A DNA stretch of 41,368 nt from an uncultured Pleurocapsa sp. GTDB taxonomy: Bacteria; Cyanobacteriota; Cyanobacteriia; Cyanobacteriales; Xenococcaceae. The stretch covers positions 1 through 41,368 of the forward strand of contig CALLPS010000006.1 of NCBI GenBank assembly GCA_938015355.1. The letters run 5' to 3'. The notes beneath the pieces are model-generated. The model did not search any database. It saw only the letters and a list, made by a program, of their open reading frames with translations, and was not told the DNA's origin. Of the stretch, positions 1 through 8,264 are shown piece by piece. Each line of letters starts with the position of its first letter. Position 1 is the first letter of the stretch. The position numbers and the translations under genes are program-made.

Positions 1-132
1 AATTTACCTAGTCATCTAGAGTTTGATAAAGGTGCTTTGACTGGTAAAGTTAACGGCAAAATCGAACGAGAATGGGTCGCCCTTCAGGTAAATGAACTAC
101 TCGTGGTTGAGTACTATTCACGGATGGCTTAA
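1..132 (+). CDS. rpsD: 30S ribosomal protein S4, C-terminal fragment
   Basis: The first 43 codons read in frame 1 to a TAA at 130-132 and end with [14 protein letters not shown], which I recognise as the C-terminus of cyanobacterial ribosomal protein S4; the preceding [10 protein letters not shown] and [10 protein letters not shown] segments also match that protein as I know it. S4 is a primary 16S rRNA binder that starts assembly of the 30S body. The 5' part lies outside the window, so this is cut by the window edge, not a broken gene. It was found by direct translation. Confidence 0.93.
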   Translation, partial: NLPSHLEFDKGALTGKVNGKIEREWVALQVNELLVVEYYSRMA

Positions 133-730
133 TAGATATCGCAGTAGGTTAGCTGGTTAGGACAGGTTTAGTTAATTGCTCGTAAGTAACAAGTGTCCTA
201 ATGTAATTGCTTATTGGTATATCTGGGTTTAGTTTCATTAATTAACTTTGAGCTAATAGCTTTTGGATTATTGCTATTAGCTTCTTGTTGCATTCGCTCT
301 TTGCTGGAAACCAACAAGACCGCCCTAAAGGATTCCCTAAAGGGTACACCTTCGGATAAGCTTCGCGTCCGATGCACCGCTTTTGGTTTTTAGCCTTTAG
401 CTTTTAAATATTTCCCCTCAATAGCAGAATATTTTATTCTTTCAGAGAACATTATTACAGCCATGTTTAGAGCAAACAGCTACAGAAAAGCTTAAGCATG
501 AAGTAAGAATTAACAAGTGTAAAAACGTAATAATTTTGAATTCAAGCCGCTGAATCATTTCCCAGCTAAATTTTAGCCAGTGTGGGTATTTTAGTGAAAT
601 GCGATCGCTTGTCAGTTAATAATATATATGTAATGGTTGAGTTGCCCGATACTGCAACATTACCCATTGTTAGTCAGGAAGTCTTACCTGCGATCGCAAA
701 TTCTTTGATCCAGCCGTAACAAAGCAGTAA
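133..730. other. Gene-free stretch after rpsD with degenerate heptamers and hairpins
   Basis: No credible coding region is seen in this 598-bp stretch. An 8-bp inverted repeat, TTAGGACA at 157-164 and TGTCCTAA at 194-201, follows rpsD but has no T-run. Bases 251-285 read as degenerate 7-mers of the AGCTAAT/AGCTTTT type found elsewhere in the window. Bases 323-380 hold a nine-base direct repeat (CCCTAAAGG at 323 and 335) and a GC-richer hairpin. Two HIP1 octamers lie at 601 and 691. Confidence 0.5.
323..380. repeat. Possible interspersed palindromic repeat unit
   Basis: CCCTAAAGG occurs twice (323-331 and 335-343) and runs into a potential stem pairing TCGGA (352-356) with TCCGA (368-372), extendable with mismatches to GGTACACC on the left and GCACC on the right. 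The block is GC-richer than its AT-rich surroundings. It resembles the interspersed palindromic elements common between cyanobacterial genes, but only one copy is in this window, so the repeat status is inferred. Confidence 0.35.
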
Positions 731-1519
731 TTAATTACTAGTTGGTTGACGATAAGAATTCAGAATTGTGAGCAATTGATCAAAATCAAAGCTTCTGGGA
801 TCTTGTTTGTGTCGCGAAAGATCCACGTTTTTATGAGTAGTAATTCTCTCTTCGGGGATATCGCTTAAAGCTATTAGCCAAGCTAAGGATTGATATTGCT
901 CTTTGGTATAGCCAGTATGATAGTTGCGATTACTTTTGCCTCGCCCGTCTACAGGAGTTTCTAACGAGATATGGTAAGCAAAGTTATTAACCGATGCTGG
1001 CAGATTCGGATTAGTTTGTACTGCTTCGGTACCGTTGCGGCTTTTAAATGCAGAATTTCCTGCTCCAAATGCCCGTTTGTCTGAAGGAACAAGATAAATA
1101 ATTATTCCATCCAAAGTAATGAGAGCATGATAACTAACTTGATGATTGTCGTTGGGATGATTAGTGCGGAAAGTATTTATCGCACTACGTGCTGAATCAG
1201 TTGTTTCGTGTAGCACCACTAGGGGTTGATTATTTACAGCCTTTCCATGGGCATCGATGCTGTAGCGATCGCCGTAATTACTAGGATGAATCTCAACTGA
1301 ACTGTATTTGGGTTTATATTCCGCAAAAGCGGTAGTTCTCTTGTAAGAAGTTACAGTTTTCGCTACGTTATTAGCTACTAGGGATGAAGTAATTTGATCT
1401 AGGTTCGTGGAAGTGTTAGGAAGTTGTCTAGAATGAGCTAAATAGTTATTTAGTCCCAAAACTATCCAGACGATCACAGCAAGGAAAAGCGATTTAATGG
1501 TACGTGAAACTTTCGGCAT
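731..1519 (-). CDS. Membrane-anchored N-acetylmuramoyl-L-alanine amidase (Amidase_2/PGRP fold)
   Basis: This is predicted to be a zinc amidase that cuts the bond between N-acetylmuramic acid and L-alanine in peptidoglycan. A short basic N-terminus is followed by one hydrophobic segment (SLFLAVIVWIVLGL), suggesting a signal anchor that places the enzyme on the outer side of the plasma membrane. The Amidase_2 fold covers the second half: VVLHETT supplies the first zinc histidine, ITTHKNVD the second, and the Asp of KQDPRSFDF is the likely third ligand, as in AmpD-type enzymes. The frame also has a TTG at 1537 six codons upstream; neither start has a convincing ribosome-binding site and I prefer the ATG at 1519. 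It stands alone, with no cell-wall genes beside it. An AmpD-like recycling or a remodelling role cannot be told apart from sequence. Confidence 0.85.
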   Translation of the reverse strand: MPKVSRTIKSLFLAVIVWIVLGLNNYLAHSRQLPNTSTNLDQITSSLVANNVAKTVTSYKRTTAFAEYKPKYSSVEIHPSNYGDRYSIDAHGKAVNNQPLVVLHETTDSARSAINTFRTNHPNDNHQVSYHALITLDGIIIYLVPSDKRAFGAGNSAFKSRNGTEAVQTNPNLPASVNNFAYHISLETPVDGRGKSNRNYHTGYTKEQYQSLAWLIALSDIPEERITTHKNVDLSRHKQDPRSFDFDQLLTILNSYRQPTSN

Positions 1520-1733
1520 AACAATAATGACGGGCAATAGAAACCGCAGTAACTAAGAACAATAGATCGAAGTTGTAAAAACGCAGTTTAAACAACAGGA
1601 TTAGTTGAATTGCTCTTTAATTGTTCCCAAAATTTTGAATTATTAACTATATTGACCATCCCAAGCGTCTACTACCCATTTAGACTCTCTCGCCTTCCTT
1701 CAATTATCACCTGTAATGCGACAAACCTGCTGT

Positions 1734-2072
1734 TCAACTCAATAATACCGATGCCTTAGCTAAAGCTTCTTCAATCACTTCAGTAGCAGCTTTCTCCACA
1801 AATTTTGCTTGGCGCGATCGCCAATCTAAGACTCTAATCTGATCGGCAAGCACTACGCCTGAAGTCTGCATTGACTGTGAAAGAATGACTTCAAATTTCC
1901 AACCTTTAATCGTATTGGTGATCGGACAAGCTAAAACAAAATGCGATATTCGATTATAAGCCAATGGTGATAAAACTAATGCGGGACGATATCCTGCTTG
2001 TTCTCTACCAACTTGAGGACTAAAAGATAGCTTGATAATATCTCCTCGATCTGGAATGTAAGACTTCACCAC
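1734..2072 (-). CDS. mazF: MazF-family mRNA interferase toxin
   Basis: This 112-residue protein closely follows the Escherichia coli MazF pattern: YIPDRGDIIKLSF, EQAGYRPALVLSP, PITNTIKGWKFEV and VVLADQIRVLDWR. The residues used for RNA cleavage in MazF are present at the same numbers, Arg29 (in GYRP) and Thr52 (in PITNT). It would cleave mRNA at short specific sequences when freed from its antitoxin. It starts with a GTG at 2070-2072 that overlaps the antitoxin stop by 7 bases, so the pair is translationally coupled with the antitoxin first. There is no sign of truncation. Its cleavage specificity cannot be read from sequence. Confidence 0.93.
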   Translation of the reverse strand: MVKSYIPDRGDIIKLSFSPQVGREQAGYRPALVLSPLAYNRISHFVLACPITNTIKGWKFEVILSQSMQTSGVVLADQIRVLDWRSRQAKFVEKAATEVIEEALAKASVLLS

Positions 2073-2305
2073 TGTTCTTGACCGACAGATTTACCCCAGT
2101 CTGCTTCTGAATGGAGATGTTCTTCATTCATGCCATCGAGAAGTTGCTCCAAGGTATATTGCTTCTTTTGTGGAGCAAGAATTAACCTGTTGTCCTCTTG
2201 ATAAATCTCAATTTCATCCCCCTCTTTTAAATGAGTGGCTTCCGCTAACTGCTTAGGAATTCGTACCCCCAAACTATTACCCCACCGACTAACCTTACCA
2301 TTCAT
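2066..2305 (-). CDS. mazE: MazE-type antitoxin (AbrB/SpoVT swapped-hairpin domain)
   Basis: The 79-residue product opens with MNGKVSRWGNSLGVRIPKQ, the typical MazE/AbrB DNA-binding start, followed by LKEGDEIEIYQEDNRLILAPQ. The tail (YTLEQLLDGMNEEHLHSEADWG) is acidic and probably unfolded until it binds the toxin. I place the start at the ATG at 2303-2305. An upstream in-frame start would add 11 residues of poor quality encoded by the operator palindrome itself. MazE proteins neutralise MazF and repress their own promoter. Here an 11-bp inverted repeat lies directly upstream of the start, consistent with autoregulation. Its stop overlaps the mazF start. Confidence 0.92.
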   Translation of the reverse strand: MNGKVSRWGNSLGVRIPKQLAEATHLKEGDEIEIYQEDNRLILAPQKKQYTLEQLLDGMNEEHLHSEADWGKSVGQEQW

Positions 2306-2312
2306 GATTTTG

Positions 2313-2355
2313 ATTATTGTATAATTATGAATATACAATAATTATACTTTGTATA
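2313..2355 (-). promoter_or_regulatory. Putative mazEF operator/promoter with four TATAC half-sites
   Basis: A perfect 11-bp inverted repeat (ATTATTGTATA at 2313-2323, TATACAATAAT at 2332-2342, 8-bp spacer) is followed by a second, shorter one (TATAC 2343-2347, GTATA 2351-2355). On the minus strand a TATAAT box (2346-2341) lies between them, about 36 bases before the mazE start. The arrangement fits repression by MazE or the MazEF complex. The palindromes are seen directly; operator function is inferred. Confidence 0.65.
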
Positions 2356-2364
2356 TCCAGTTAA

Positions 2365-3351
2365 TTAGCCACCAATTTGAGACATAGTACGGGAATAGGT
2401 ACCATCAGTACCCGAATCTCTCTCTTTAAAATTAATTTCAGGTTTAAGTAACAATAGATCGTTAATTTGTGCCTGTAACTTCGCTAGATCTTGACCATTA
2501 CGAAGAGCAGTTTTGAGATCGATTTGACCAGTTTCGTTAAGTAAACAGGGGCGTAACCAACCATCTGCGGATAGTCGCACTCGGTTACAGCGATCGCAAA
2601 AGCATTCGGACATTTGGGAAATAAATCCTAGAGTCCCCTGGGCACCAGGGATTTGGAAGACATCGGCAGGGCCATTTCCTTTGATATTGGATTCTACTAA
2701 GCCCCATTTTTGGCGAATCTGTTCCCGTAAATATGCTGAATCGATCCAGGCTTTATCACCGAATAGTTCAGGATTACCAATGGGCATAAACTCAATAAAA
2801 CGAATATGCCACTGACGTTTAATACTTAATTCTGCTAAGTCTAATACTTCCGTATCATTTAAACCAGGAATTATCACAACGTTAAGCTTTAGGGGATTAA
2901 ATCCTACCTGATGGGCTTGCTGTATACCCTCCCAGGTTTGTTGCCAGCGACTCCCCCCGCGATTGCCGATAATTTGATCGAAAGTCTTGGCATTTAAGGA
3001 ATCTAGACTAATATTAATTCGTTTTAGCCCTGCATCATAGAGGGGTTGGGCTAACTTTTTCAAGAGAAAAGCATTAGTAGTTAAAGCAAGATCCTCTGTC
3101 TCTGGTAGTTGGGCAATCTCATGGACTAAATCCACCAAACCTGGACGCAATAAAGGCTCTCCTCCCGTGAGACGAAACTTAGTAAACCCCAGAGGAATAA
3201 ACACACCCTGTAGCAAAGAAATAATTTCTTGATTTGTCAATAATTCTTGATTGAGGACATAATTCAACTCCGCCCCCTCTGGCATACAATATTGGCAACG
3301 AAAGTTACATTTATCAATTAAACTGATGCGTAAATAATCTATTTTAGGCAT
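2365..3351 (-). CDS. moaA: GTP 3',8-cyclase MoaA (molybdenum cofactor biosynthesis)
   Basis: MoaA is a radical SAM enzyme that converts GTP to 3',8-cyclo-7,8-dihydro-GTP, the first step towards molybdopterin. The N-terminal CxxxCxxC motif for the SAM-binding iron-sulfur cluster is at Cys15, Cys19 and Cys22. The second, GTP-binding cluster motif CxxC-x13-C is at Cys252, Cys255 and Cys269 inside [18 protein letters not shown]. The protein ends in the Gly-Gly pair that is functionally important in MoaA. The length, 328 residues, is normal. No other moa gene is in view. The gene ends 59 bases before the mazE start on the same strand, so read-through into mazEF is possible. Confidence 0.97.
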   Translation of the reverse strand: MPKIDYLRISLIDKCNFRCQYCMPEGAELNYVLNQELLTNQEIISLLQGVFIPLGFTKFRLTGGEPLLRPGLVDLVHEIAQLPETEDLALTTNAFLLKKLAQPLYDAGLKRINISLDSLNAKTFDQIIGNRGGSRWQQTWEGIQQAHQVGFNPLKLNVVIIPGLNDTEVLDLAELSIKRQWHIRFIEFMPIGNPELFGDKAWIDSAYLREQIRQKWGLVESNIKGNGPADVFQIPGAQGTLGFISQMSECFCDRCNRVRLSADGWLRPCLLNETGQIDLKTALRNGQDLAKLQAQINDLLLLKPEINFKERDSGTDGTYSRTMSQIGG

Positions 3352-3378
3352 TAAGGCATTAAACAGATAATGTTGATT

Positions 3379-3420
3379 GGCTAAGGGCTAAAGGCTAATA
3401 GCTAAAAGCTAATAGCTCAA
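3379..3420. repeat. Degenerate heptanucleotide tandem repeat (about 6 units)
   Basis: The bases divide exactly into six 7-mers of the form (G/A)GCTAAN, for example GGCTAAG, GGCTAAA, GGCTAAT, AGCTAAA. It lies between the divergent moaA and AAA ATPase genes and belongs to the same family as the AGCTTAT and AGCTTTT arrays elsewhere in the window. Confidence 0.75.
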
Positions 3421-3513
3421 AAGTAACAAACTTGAACGTAGCTTATCCACATCAAGCATATTATTAAGAGTAAGATAATTTTTCTTAAACAAGCAATAAT
3501 ATAATTTTCGATA

Positions 3514-5031
3514 ATGAACTTTAACGAAGAGTTTTCCCTCCTATTACGTGCCTGTTACCCTTTAATATATTTGCCCACCAAAGAAGAAGAAAGGGCAGAA
3601 AAAGCGATCGCCACCGCTATAGAAAAGTTAGGCAAGCGTAATATTTATACCTGGGATTTTGTCAATGGTTACCAAGAAAATCCCAATAATGCGGGATTTG
3701 GTAAGCGCAATCCACTACAAGCATTAGAATTTATTTCTAATATGCCGAAAAATGCAGGAGGAGTATATATTCTTCGAGATTTTCACCGCTTTCTAGAAGA
3801 TATTGCTGTCTCTCGTGAATTACGTAATCTGGCACAGAGTTTAAAATCTCAGCCGAAAAACATTATTATTATTGCGCCCCAAGTTCAAATTCCCGAAGAA
3901 TTAACTGAAGTTATTACCGTAGTTGAATTTGCCTTACCCACTGCCCCAGAAATTAAAATTGAGATTGATCGTTTAATCTCGGCAACAGGACAGAAATTAT
4001 CCGAACAAATGCTAAACGAACTAGTGCGGGCAGCCCAGGGACTATCTTTAGAAAGAATTAGGCGGGTTTTGACTAGAGCGATCGCCACTAATAATGGTAG
4101 ACTGGAATCAGAAGATGTGGAATTAATTCTCGAAGAGAAACGTCAATCGATTCGTCAGACGCAAATTTTAGACTATTATCCCGCCACCGAACAAATTTCC
4201 GATATTGGTGGTTTAGATAACCTTAAAAGCTGGTTATTGCGCCGTGGAGGAGCATTTAGCGAGCAGGCAAGAGCCTACGGGTTGCCTAATCCTAGAGGAT
4301 TGTTGCTATTAGGCATACAGGGGACAGGCAAATCATTGACCGCGAAAGCGATCGCTCATCACTGGCATTTACCCCTATTAAGGTTGGATGTCGGGCGTTT
4401 ATTTGCGGGTTTGGTAGGAGAATCGGAATCTCGCACTCGCCAAACTATCGAACTGGCAGAAGCTTTATCCCCTTGCATTCTCTGGATTGATGAGATCGAT
4501 AAAGGATTTGCGGGGCTGGATGGCAAAGGCGACTCAGGTACTACCAGTCGCGTCTTTGGAACCTTTATTACCTGGTTAGCCGAAAAGAAAACCCCTGTGT
4601 TTGTCGTCGCTACCGCCAATAATATTCGGGCTTTACCTCCTGAAATGCTGCGGAAGGGGCGGTTTGATGAGATATTTTTTGTTGGTTTACCCAATGAAAC
4701 CGAACGCCAAGCAATTTTTAAAGTACATTTAGCCAAATTACGCCCTCACAATCTAGGCAATTACGATGTCAAGCGGTTAGCATATGAAACACCAGACTTT
4801 TCTGGAGCGGAGATTGAGCAGACTATTATCGAGGCAATGCACATTGGCTTTAGCCAAAACCGTGACTTTACCACTGATGATATCCTAGAAGCCGCTAGCC
4901 AAATAGTACCTTTGGCAAAAACTGCTCAAGAGCAAATTGAATTTCTCCAGCAGTGGGTAGCAGCAGGAAAAGCTCGTCTTGCTTCCAAAAACAACGGCTT
5001 AAGCGATCGCATTCAAAGTCAAATGAACTAG
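3514..5031 (+). CDS. Ycf46-like AAA+ ATPase
   Basis: This 505-residue protein has the layout of the cyanobacterial/plastid Ycf46 family. A non-catalytic N-terminal region (MNFNEEFSLLLRACYPLIYL) resembles a degenerate ATPase domain. It is followed from about residue 220 by an AAA module with Walker A GIQGTGKS (267-274), Walker B ILWIDEID (322-329), a sensor segment VFVVATANN and an arginine-finger region MLRKGRFDEIFF. The family is soluble; a link to inorganic-carbon or photosynthesis regulation has been proposed in cyanobacteria, but the substrate is unknown. There is no protease domain, unlike FtsH. The next gene starts 3 bases after the stop, so the two are probably co-transcribed. Confidence 0.9.
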   Translation: MNFNEEFSLLLRACYPLIYLPTKEEERAEKAIATAIEKLGKRNIYTWDFVNGYQENPNNAGFGKRNPLQALEFISNMPKNAGGVYILRDFHRFLEDIAVSRELRNLAQSLKSQPKNIIIIAPQVQIPEELTEVITVVEFALPTAPEIKIEIDRLISATGQKLSEQMLNELVRAAQGLSLERIRRVLTRAIATNNGRLESEDVELILEEKRQSIRQTQILDYYPATEQISDIGGLDNLKSWLLRRGGAFSEQARAYGLPNPRGLLLLGIQGTGKSLTAKAIAHHWHLPLLRLDVGRLFAGLVGESESRTRQTIELAEALSPCILWIDEIDKGFAGLDGKGDSGTTSRVFGTFITWLAEKKTPVFVVATANNIRALPPEMLRKGRFDEIFFVGLPNETERQAIFKVHLAKLRPHNLGNYDVKRLAYETPDFSGAEIEQTIIEAMHIGFSQNRDFTTDDILEAASQIVPLAKTAQEQIEFLQQWVAAGKARLASKNNGLSDRIQSQMN

Positions 5032-5034
5032 GGG

Positions 5035-5559
5035 ATGACTAAATCAATACTTCTCAAGCGTTTATCACTTACCGTCCAGTTTATCCTGGGCTTTGCTTTA
5101 GGCATTAGTATTATTGCAGGAATTTCGGGGGCATTACTCTTTGCTTACTACAAAAAAATGTCTATTTTGCCGAAAAAACCCGTATTTCCCGAGCCAACCG
5201 TAGTTCAAGAAACTACTCCCGAAGCCATAAAATCAGCAACAGATATTGAGCCTTTAGAATCAAATATAACGACCGCTGAAATAGAAGAAAAAGAAGTTCC
5301 AGAGAAGCCCCAGGAGACTACTAAACCCGAAGAAGAACTTCCTCCTAATGCTTACCGTGCGATCGTTACTTGGCCCCAAGGATTACATTTAAGGGCTGAA
5401 CCCGATATTAACGCTGGTCGAGTTGGGGGAATTGAAACTAAGGCAAATATTATCATCTTAGAAGATTCCTCTGATGGAAAATGGCAACGAGTAAGACTCC
5501 CCTGGAGTGGTCAAGAGGGTTGGGTTAAGGCAGGAAATACAAAGCGGACTTCTTATTAA
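5035..5559 (+). CDS. Membrane-anchored protein with C-terminal SH3b domain
   Basis: The 174-residue product has one N-terminal transmembrane segment (about residues 13-35, FILGFALGISIIAGISGALLF). A charged, proline- and glutamate-rich linker (EEKEVPEKPQETTKPEEELPP) follows, then a bacterial SH3-like domain of about 65 residues (YRAIVTWPQGLHLRAEPDINAGRVGG to SGQEGWVKAGNTK). Such SH3b domains bind peptidoglycan or peptides, and the topology would put this one on the periplasmic side. The gene starts 3 bases after the Ycf46-like gene and is almost certainly in its operon. No enzymatic domain is present, so it may be an adaptor. Its partner is unknown. Confidence 0.82.
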   Translation: MTKSILLKRLSLTVQFILGFALGISIIAGISGALLFAYYKKMSILPKKPVFPEPTVVQETTPEAIKSATDIEPLESNITTAEIEEKEVPEKPQETTKPEEELPPNAYRAIVTWPQGLHLRAEPDINAGRVGGIETKANIIILEDSSDGKWQRVRLPWSGQEGWVKAGNTKRTSY

Positions 5560-5623
5560 CTGTTCTGTAAAACTAATACGAAACAAATTAATCTGTTGCT
5601 TAGGAGTAATTAATTTGACCCAC

Positions 5624-6811
5624 CTACTTATTAGGTGCTTGAGCAACAATATACTTACCAATTTCAATCGAAGCAGTAGCAGCAGGAGACGGCGCATTGC
5701 AGACGTGAAGGGCATTATTTCCCTTGATAATTAAAAAATCATCAACCATTGAGCCATCAATTTTTAAGGCTTGCGCTCGCACTCCCGCAGGTGTGGGAAA
5801 GATATCTTTCGCCTGTACTTCAGGTATCAGCCTTTGTAAACTACGAACAAAAATTGACTTGTTATAAGAACGAATCATCTCCTGTAAACCATCCTTGGGG
5901 TACTTAGTTGCTAGTTTCCAAAAGCCAGGGTAGGTCATAGTGTCCAGAAAATCTTTGAGAGCGAAATCGAACTTGTTATAAGCTTCTCGTTTAAAACCCA
6001 GTACGGCATTGGGTCCTGCATGAACACTTCCGTCTACCCCAGGGTGGAAATGCACTCCTAAAAAAGGAAAGTTGGGATTAGGTACAGGATAGATAGCACC
6101 GTTAACTAAATAGCGTTTTTCAGGCGTTAATTCGTAATATTCTCCCCTAAAAGGCACAATTTTAGCAGGGGGTTTAACTTGGGCTAACTCTGTCAAGCGA
6201 TCGCTAAAAAGCCCTCCACAATTGATCAGAAATTCTGTCTGATACTCTTCTTGATTCGTCTTAATTACATAACCGTCGTTGCTAGATTCAATTCCCTCAA
6301 CACGTTGATTATTATACAGTTCTACGCCTTGCGATCGCGCTATCTCGACATACTTTAGGCAAACCTGCTGATAATCAACAATTCCTGTTGATTTAACTTG
6401 AATACCCCCCAGACAGCTAACATGAGGCTCAATTTCTTTAACCTGCTCTTGATTAAGCTTAGTAATTTCCAGTTGATTGGCTAAACCACGCTGGTAAAGA
6501 TTATCCAGCAAAGGTAACTCATGAGGCTCAGTTGCCACAATAACCTTGCCACAAATCTTATAAGGAATATGATGCTGTTCACAAAAGGCTACCATCGACT
6601 GATTACCCTGATGGCATAGCTTGGCTTTATAACTTCCTGGTTTATAGTAAATCCCAGAATGAATTATTCCGCTATTATGTCCCGTTTGATGTACCGCCCA
6701 AGATGCCTCTTTTTCCAATAGAGCAATTTTAGCCGAGGGAAACCTTTGACTAAGAGCCATCGCCGTAGATAAGCCAACAATCCCTCCCCCAACAATAATA
6801 TAATCGTACAT
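5624..6811 (-). CDS. lhgO: L-2-hydroxyglutarate oxidase/dehydrogenase (FAD-dependent)
   Basis: This enzyme oxidises L-2-hydroxyglutarate to 2-oxoglutarate, a metabolite-repair reaction that removes the by-product of promiscuous malate dehydrogenase. The N-terminus carries the FAD-binding GGGIVG motif at residues 8-13. It continues with EKEASWAVHQTGHNSGIIHSGIYY, a signature I recognise for the LhgO/L2HGDH branch of the DAO superfamily. The 395-residue length is normal and the C-terminal NAPSPAATASIEIG closes the FAD fold. It is convergent with the SH3 gene and lies downstream of the sugar cluster on the same strand, separated by an AGCTTAT repeat, so co-transcription is uncertain. It may instead act on a related 2-hydroxy acid. 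Confidence 0.92.
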   Translation of the reverse strand: MYDYIIVGGGIVGLSTAMALSQRFPSAKIALLEKEASWAVHQTGHNSGIIHSGIYYKPGSYKAKLCHQGNQSMVAFCEQHHIPYKICGKVIVATEPHELPLLDNLYQRGLANQLEITKLNQEQVKEIEPHVSCLGGIQVKSTGIVDYQQVCLKYVEIARSQGVELYNNQRVEGIESSNDGYVIKTNQEEYQTEFLINCGGLFSDRLTELAQVKPPAKIVPFRGEYYELTPEKRYLVNGAIYPVPNPNFPFLGVHFHPGVDGSVHAGPNAVLGFKREAYNKFDFALKDFLDTMTYPGFWKLATKYPKDGLQEMIRSYNKSIFVRSLQRLIPEVQAKDIFPTPAGVRAQALKIDGSMVDDFLIIKGNNALHVCNAPSPAATASIEIGKYIVAQAPNK

Positions 6812-6834
6812 GATAGATATACTTTAGTTTTGAG

Positions 6835-6908
6835 AGCTGTAAGCTTTAGATTCTAAGCTTTGAATTTTAATTGGCTTACAGCTTATAGCTTATAGCTTAT
6901 AGCTTGTT
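6835..6908. repeat. Heptanucleotide tandem repeat, AGCTTAT type
   Basis: Three perfect GCTTATA units (6881-6901) are flanked on both sides by degenerate 7-mers in the same phase (AGCTGTA, AGCTTTA, AGCTTTG, GCTTACA, GCTTGTT). The array fills the gap between the second methyltransferase gene and lhgO. Confidence 0.8.
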
Positions 6909-6921
6909 TGAGCGAAGCGAG

Positions 6922-8151
6922 TTAAAGCGCTACCACTTCAGCTTTAACACCCATTTCTGCCAGCATTTCACTAATTTCTTCCGTATAGATAGCATTCATG
7001 ATGATTACCTTATCTGGCTGATAGGTTTTAAGAAATTCGGGGGACATGATTTCTTTGCCCACACCAGGAATAAACTTACCGTGACGATGGGGGTTAATAT
7101 CTACCGCATATTCAATCTTGTCAATGGTTTTGAGGGTAGTTAAAAACGCCACACACTTAGATCCTGAACCCCAAACTATTACTTTTTCCTGGTTAGCTTG
7201 AGCATCATCTAAATACTGTTTCCAATATTCCAACTTCCCTGTAATTTTTTCCGTAAATAACTCCACGTCTGCTGCTACATCATCGACATTTTCCTCAAAA
7301 GGATGAATCTCTTCTGAGGGGATAGAAATAGGTTTCGCTTCAATCAATAAATATTGATCACCATATTCACAATAAAGATCCGTCACTTCAAACCCACTAT
7401 CGCGGAATAACCGAGCTAATGTCCCAGGACTAAAGTAGGAACAGTGTTCATAATAAATATCTTCAAAAGCTTGCTCTTTTAAAACTCTAGTATTGTCAGG
7501 AATTTCAAACACCACTACGGTATTGCGATCGCCGATCGACTTGCGCACAGTTTTGATAAACTCAGAGGTAGGCTGGATATGTTCTAGGGTATGACGACAG
7601 CAAATAAAGTCACCAACATGTTCGGCATGTTTCTCAGAATAATAGTCTTGAATAAAGGTCACGCGGTCTGCCGCTTCACTTGACACCCTACCAGGAACAA
7701 CACTAGGGTCAATACCTACCCCGCGATTATTGCCCAACTCACAGAGTAAAAGTAAGAAATCCCCCTTACTACAGCCAATTTCGATAATATCTTTATTGTG
7801 GAGATCGTATTTATCGATCAGGTGATTAGCTAACTTGAGAGAAAACTTATTAAAGGTTGGAGAATAACTTTGTTGATCCTCGTAATTAGGAGCATAGGCA
7901 GACCACTTAGCATCAAATTCAGTATTGGTAATAAAGCCACAGCGATCGCAAAATCCTAAAACCACGTCCCCACTAGGGAAATCAATCGCCTCGGATTTAC
8001 TGGACATCATCAGGCAACTATGAACAGGAACATCTCGTACTTCATAGAAAATAGAAAGCTCTTCATGACCACAATTAGGACAAGAATGTGCAATTTTACG
8101 TTGGTTATTTGCTTTTAGCTTATTCACACTGGGAATTAAATCTTGTAACAT
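6922..8151 (-). CDS. C-methyltransferase-like protein, zinc-finger type (copy 2)
   Basis: This is a SAM-dependent methyltransferase of the NDP-hexose C-methyltransferase type (the TylC3/NovU relatives), with three parts. An N-terminal zinc site has Cys24/Cys27 and Cys68/Cys71 (CPNC, CDRC). The Rossmann methyltransferase core has its SAM loop at DIIEIGCSKGDF (about 121-132). The C-terminal domain includes VIVWGSGSKCVAFL. These enzymes methylate a carbon next to a keto group on a nucleotide sugar. It differs clearly from its 409-residue neighbour (8265-9494): the SAM loop is EIGCSKGDF instead of EAASNDGYM, and it has an extra insertion between the cysteine pairs. It is the last gene of the rfbF-SDR-methyltransferase run. 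The sugar acted on is unknown. Confidence 0.82.
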   Translation of the reverse strand: MLQDLIPSVNKLKANNQRKIAHSCPNCGHEELSIFYEVRDVPVHSCLMMSSKSEAIDFPSGDVVLGFCDRCGFITNTEFDAKWSAYAPNYEDQQSYSPTFNKFSLKLANHLIDKYDLHNKDIIEIGCSKGDFLLLLCELGNNRGVGIDPSVVPGRVSSEAADRVTFIQDYYSEKHAEHVGDFICCRHTLEHIQPTSEFIKTVRKSIGDRNTVVVFEIPDNTRVLKEQAFEDIYYEHCSYFSPGTLARLFRDSGFEVTDLYCEYGDQYLLIEAKPISIPSEEIHPFEENVDDVAADVELFTEKITGKLEYWKQYLDDAQANQEKVIVWGSGSKCVAFLTTLKTIDKIEYAVDINPHRHGKFIPGVGKEIMSPEFLKTYQPDKVIIMNAIYTEEISEMLAEMGVKAEVVAL

Positions 8152-8264
8152 GTTCCGTCACTCCTCGATAAAATTTCGGCTGAAAAAACTTATTATACTG
8201 AGACTCAGCTTCAGAGTCTGTCGCTTATGAACAAACACTACAGACAAGTATGTCTACTAGTTGA

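Noticed and set aside
133-730. Possible tRNA gene after rpsD
   Set aside because: No cloverleaf, TTC-loop or CCA-like arrangement could be found; the stems seen do not fit tRNA arms.
4359-4736. Minus-strand open frame of 125 codons
   Set aside because: It is antisense to the well-supported AAA ATPase core and has no family features.
5507-5734. Plus-strand open frame after the SH3 gene
   Set aside because: It overlaps the end of the SH3 gene and the antisense of lhgO in another frame; no start signal or similarity.
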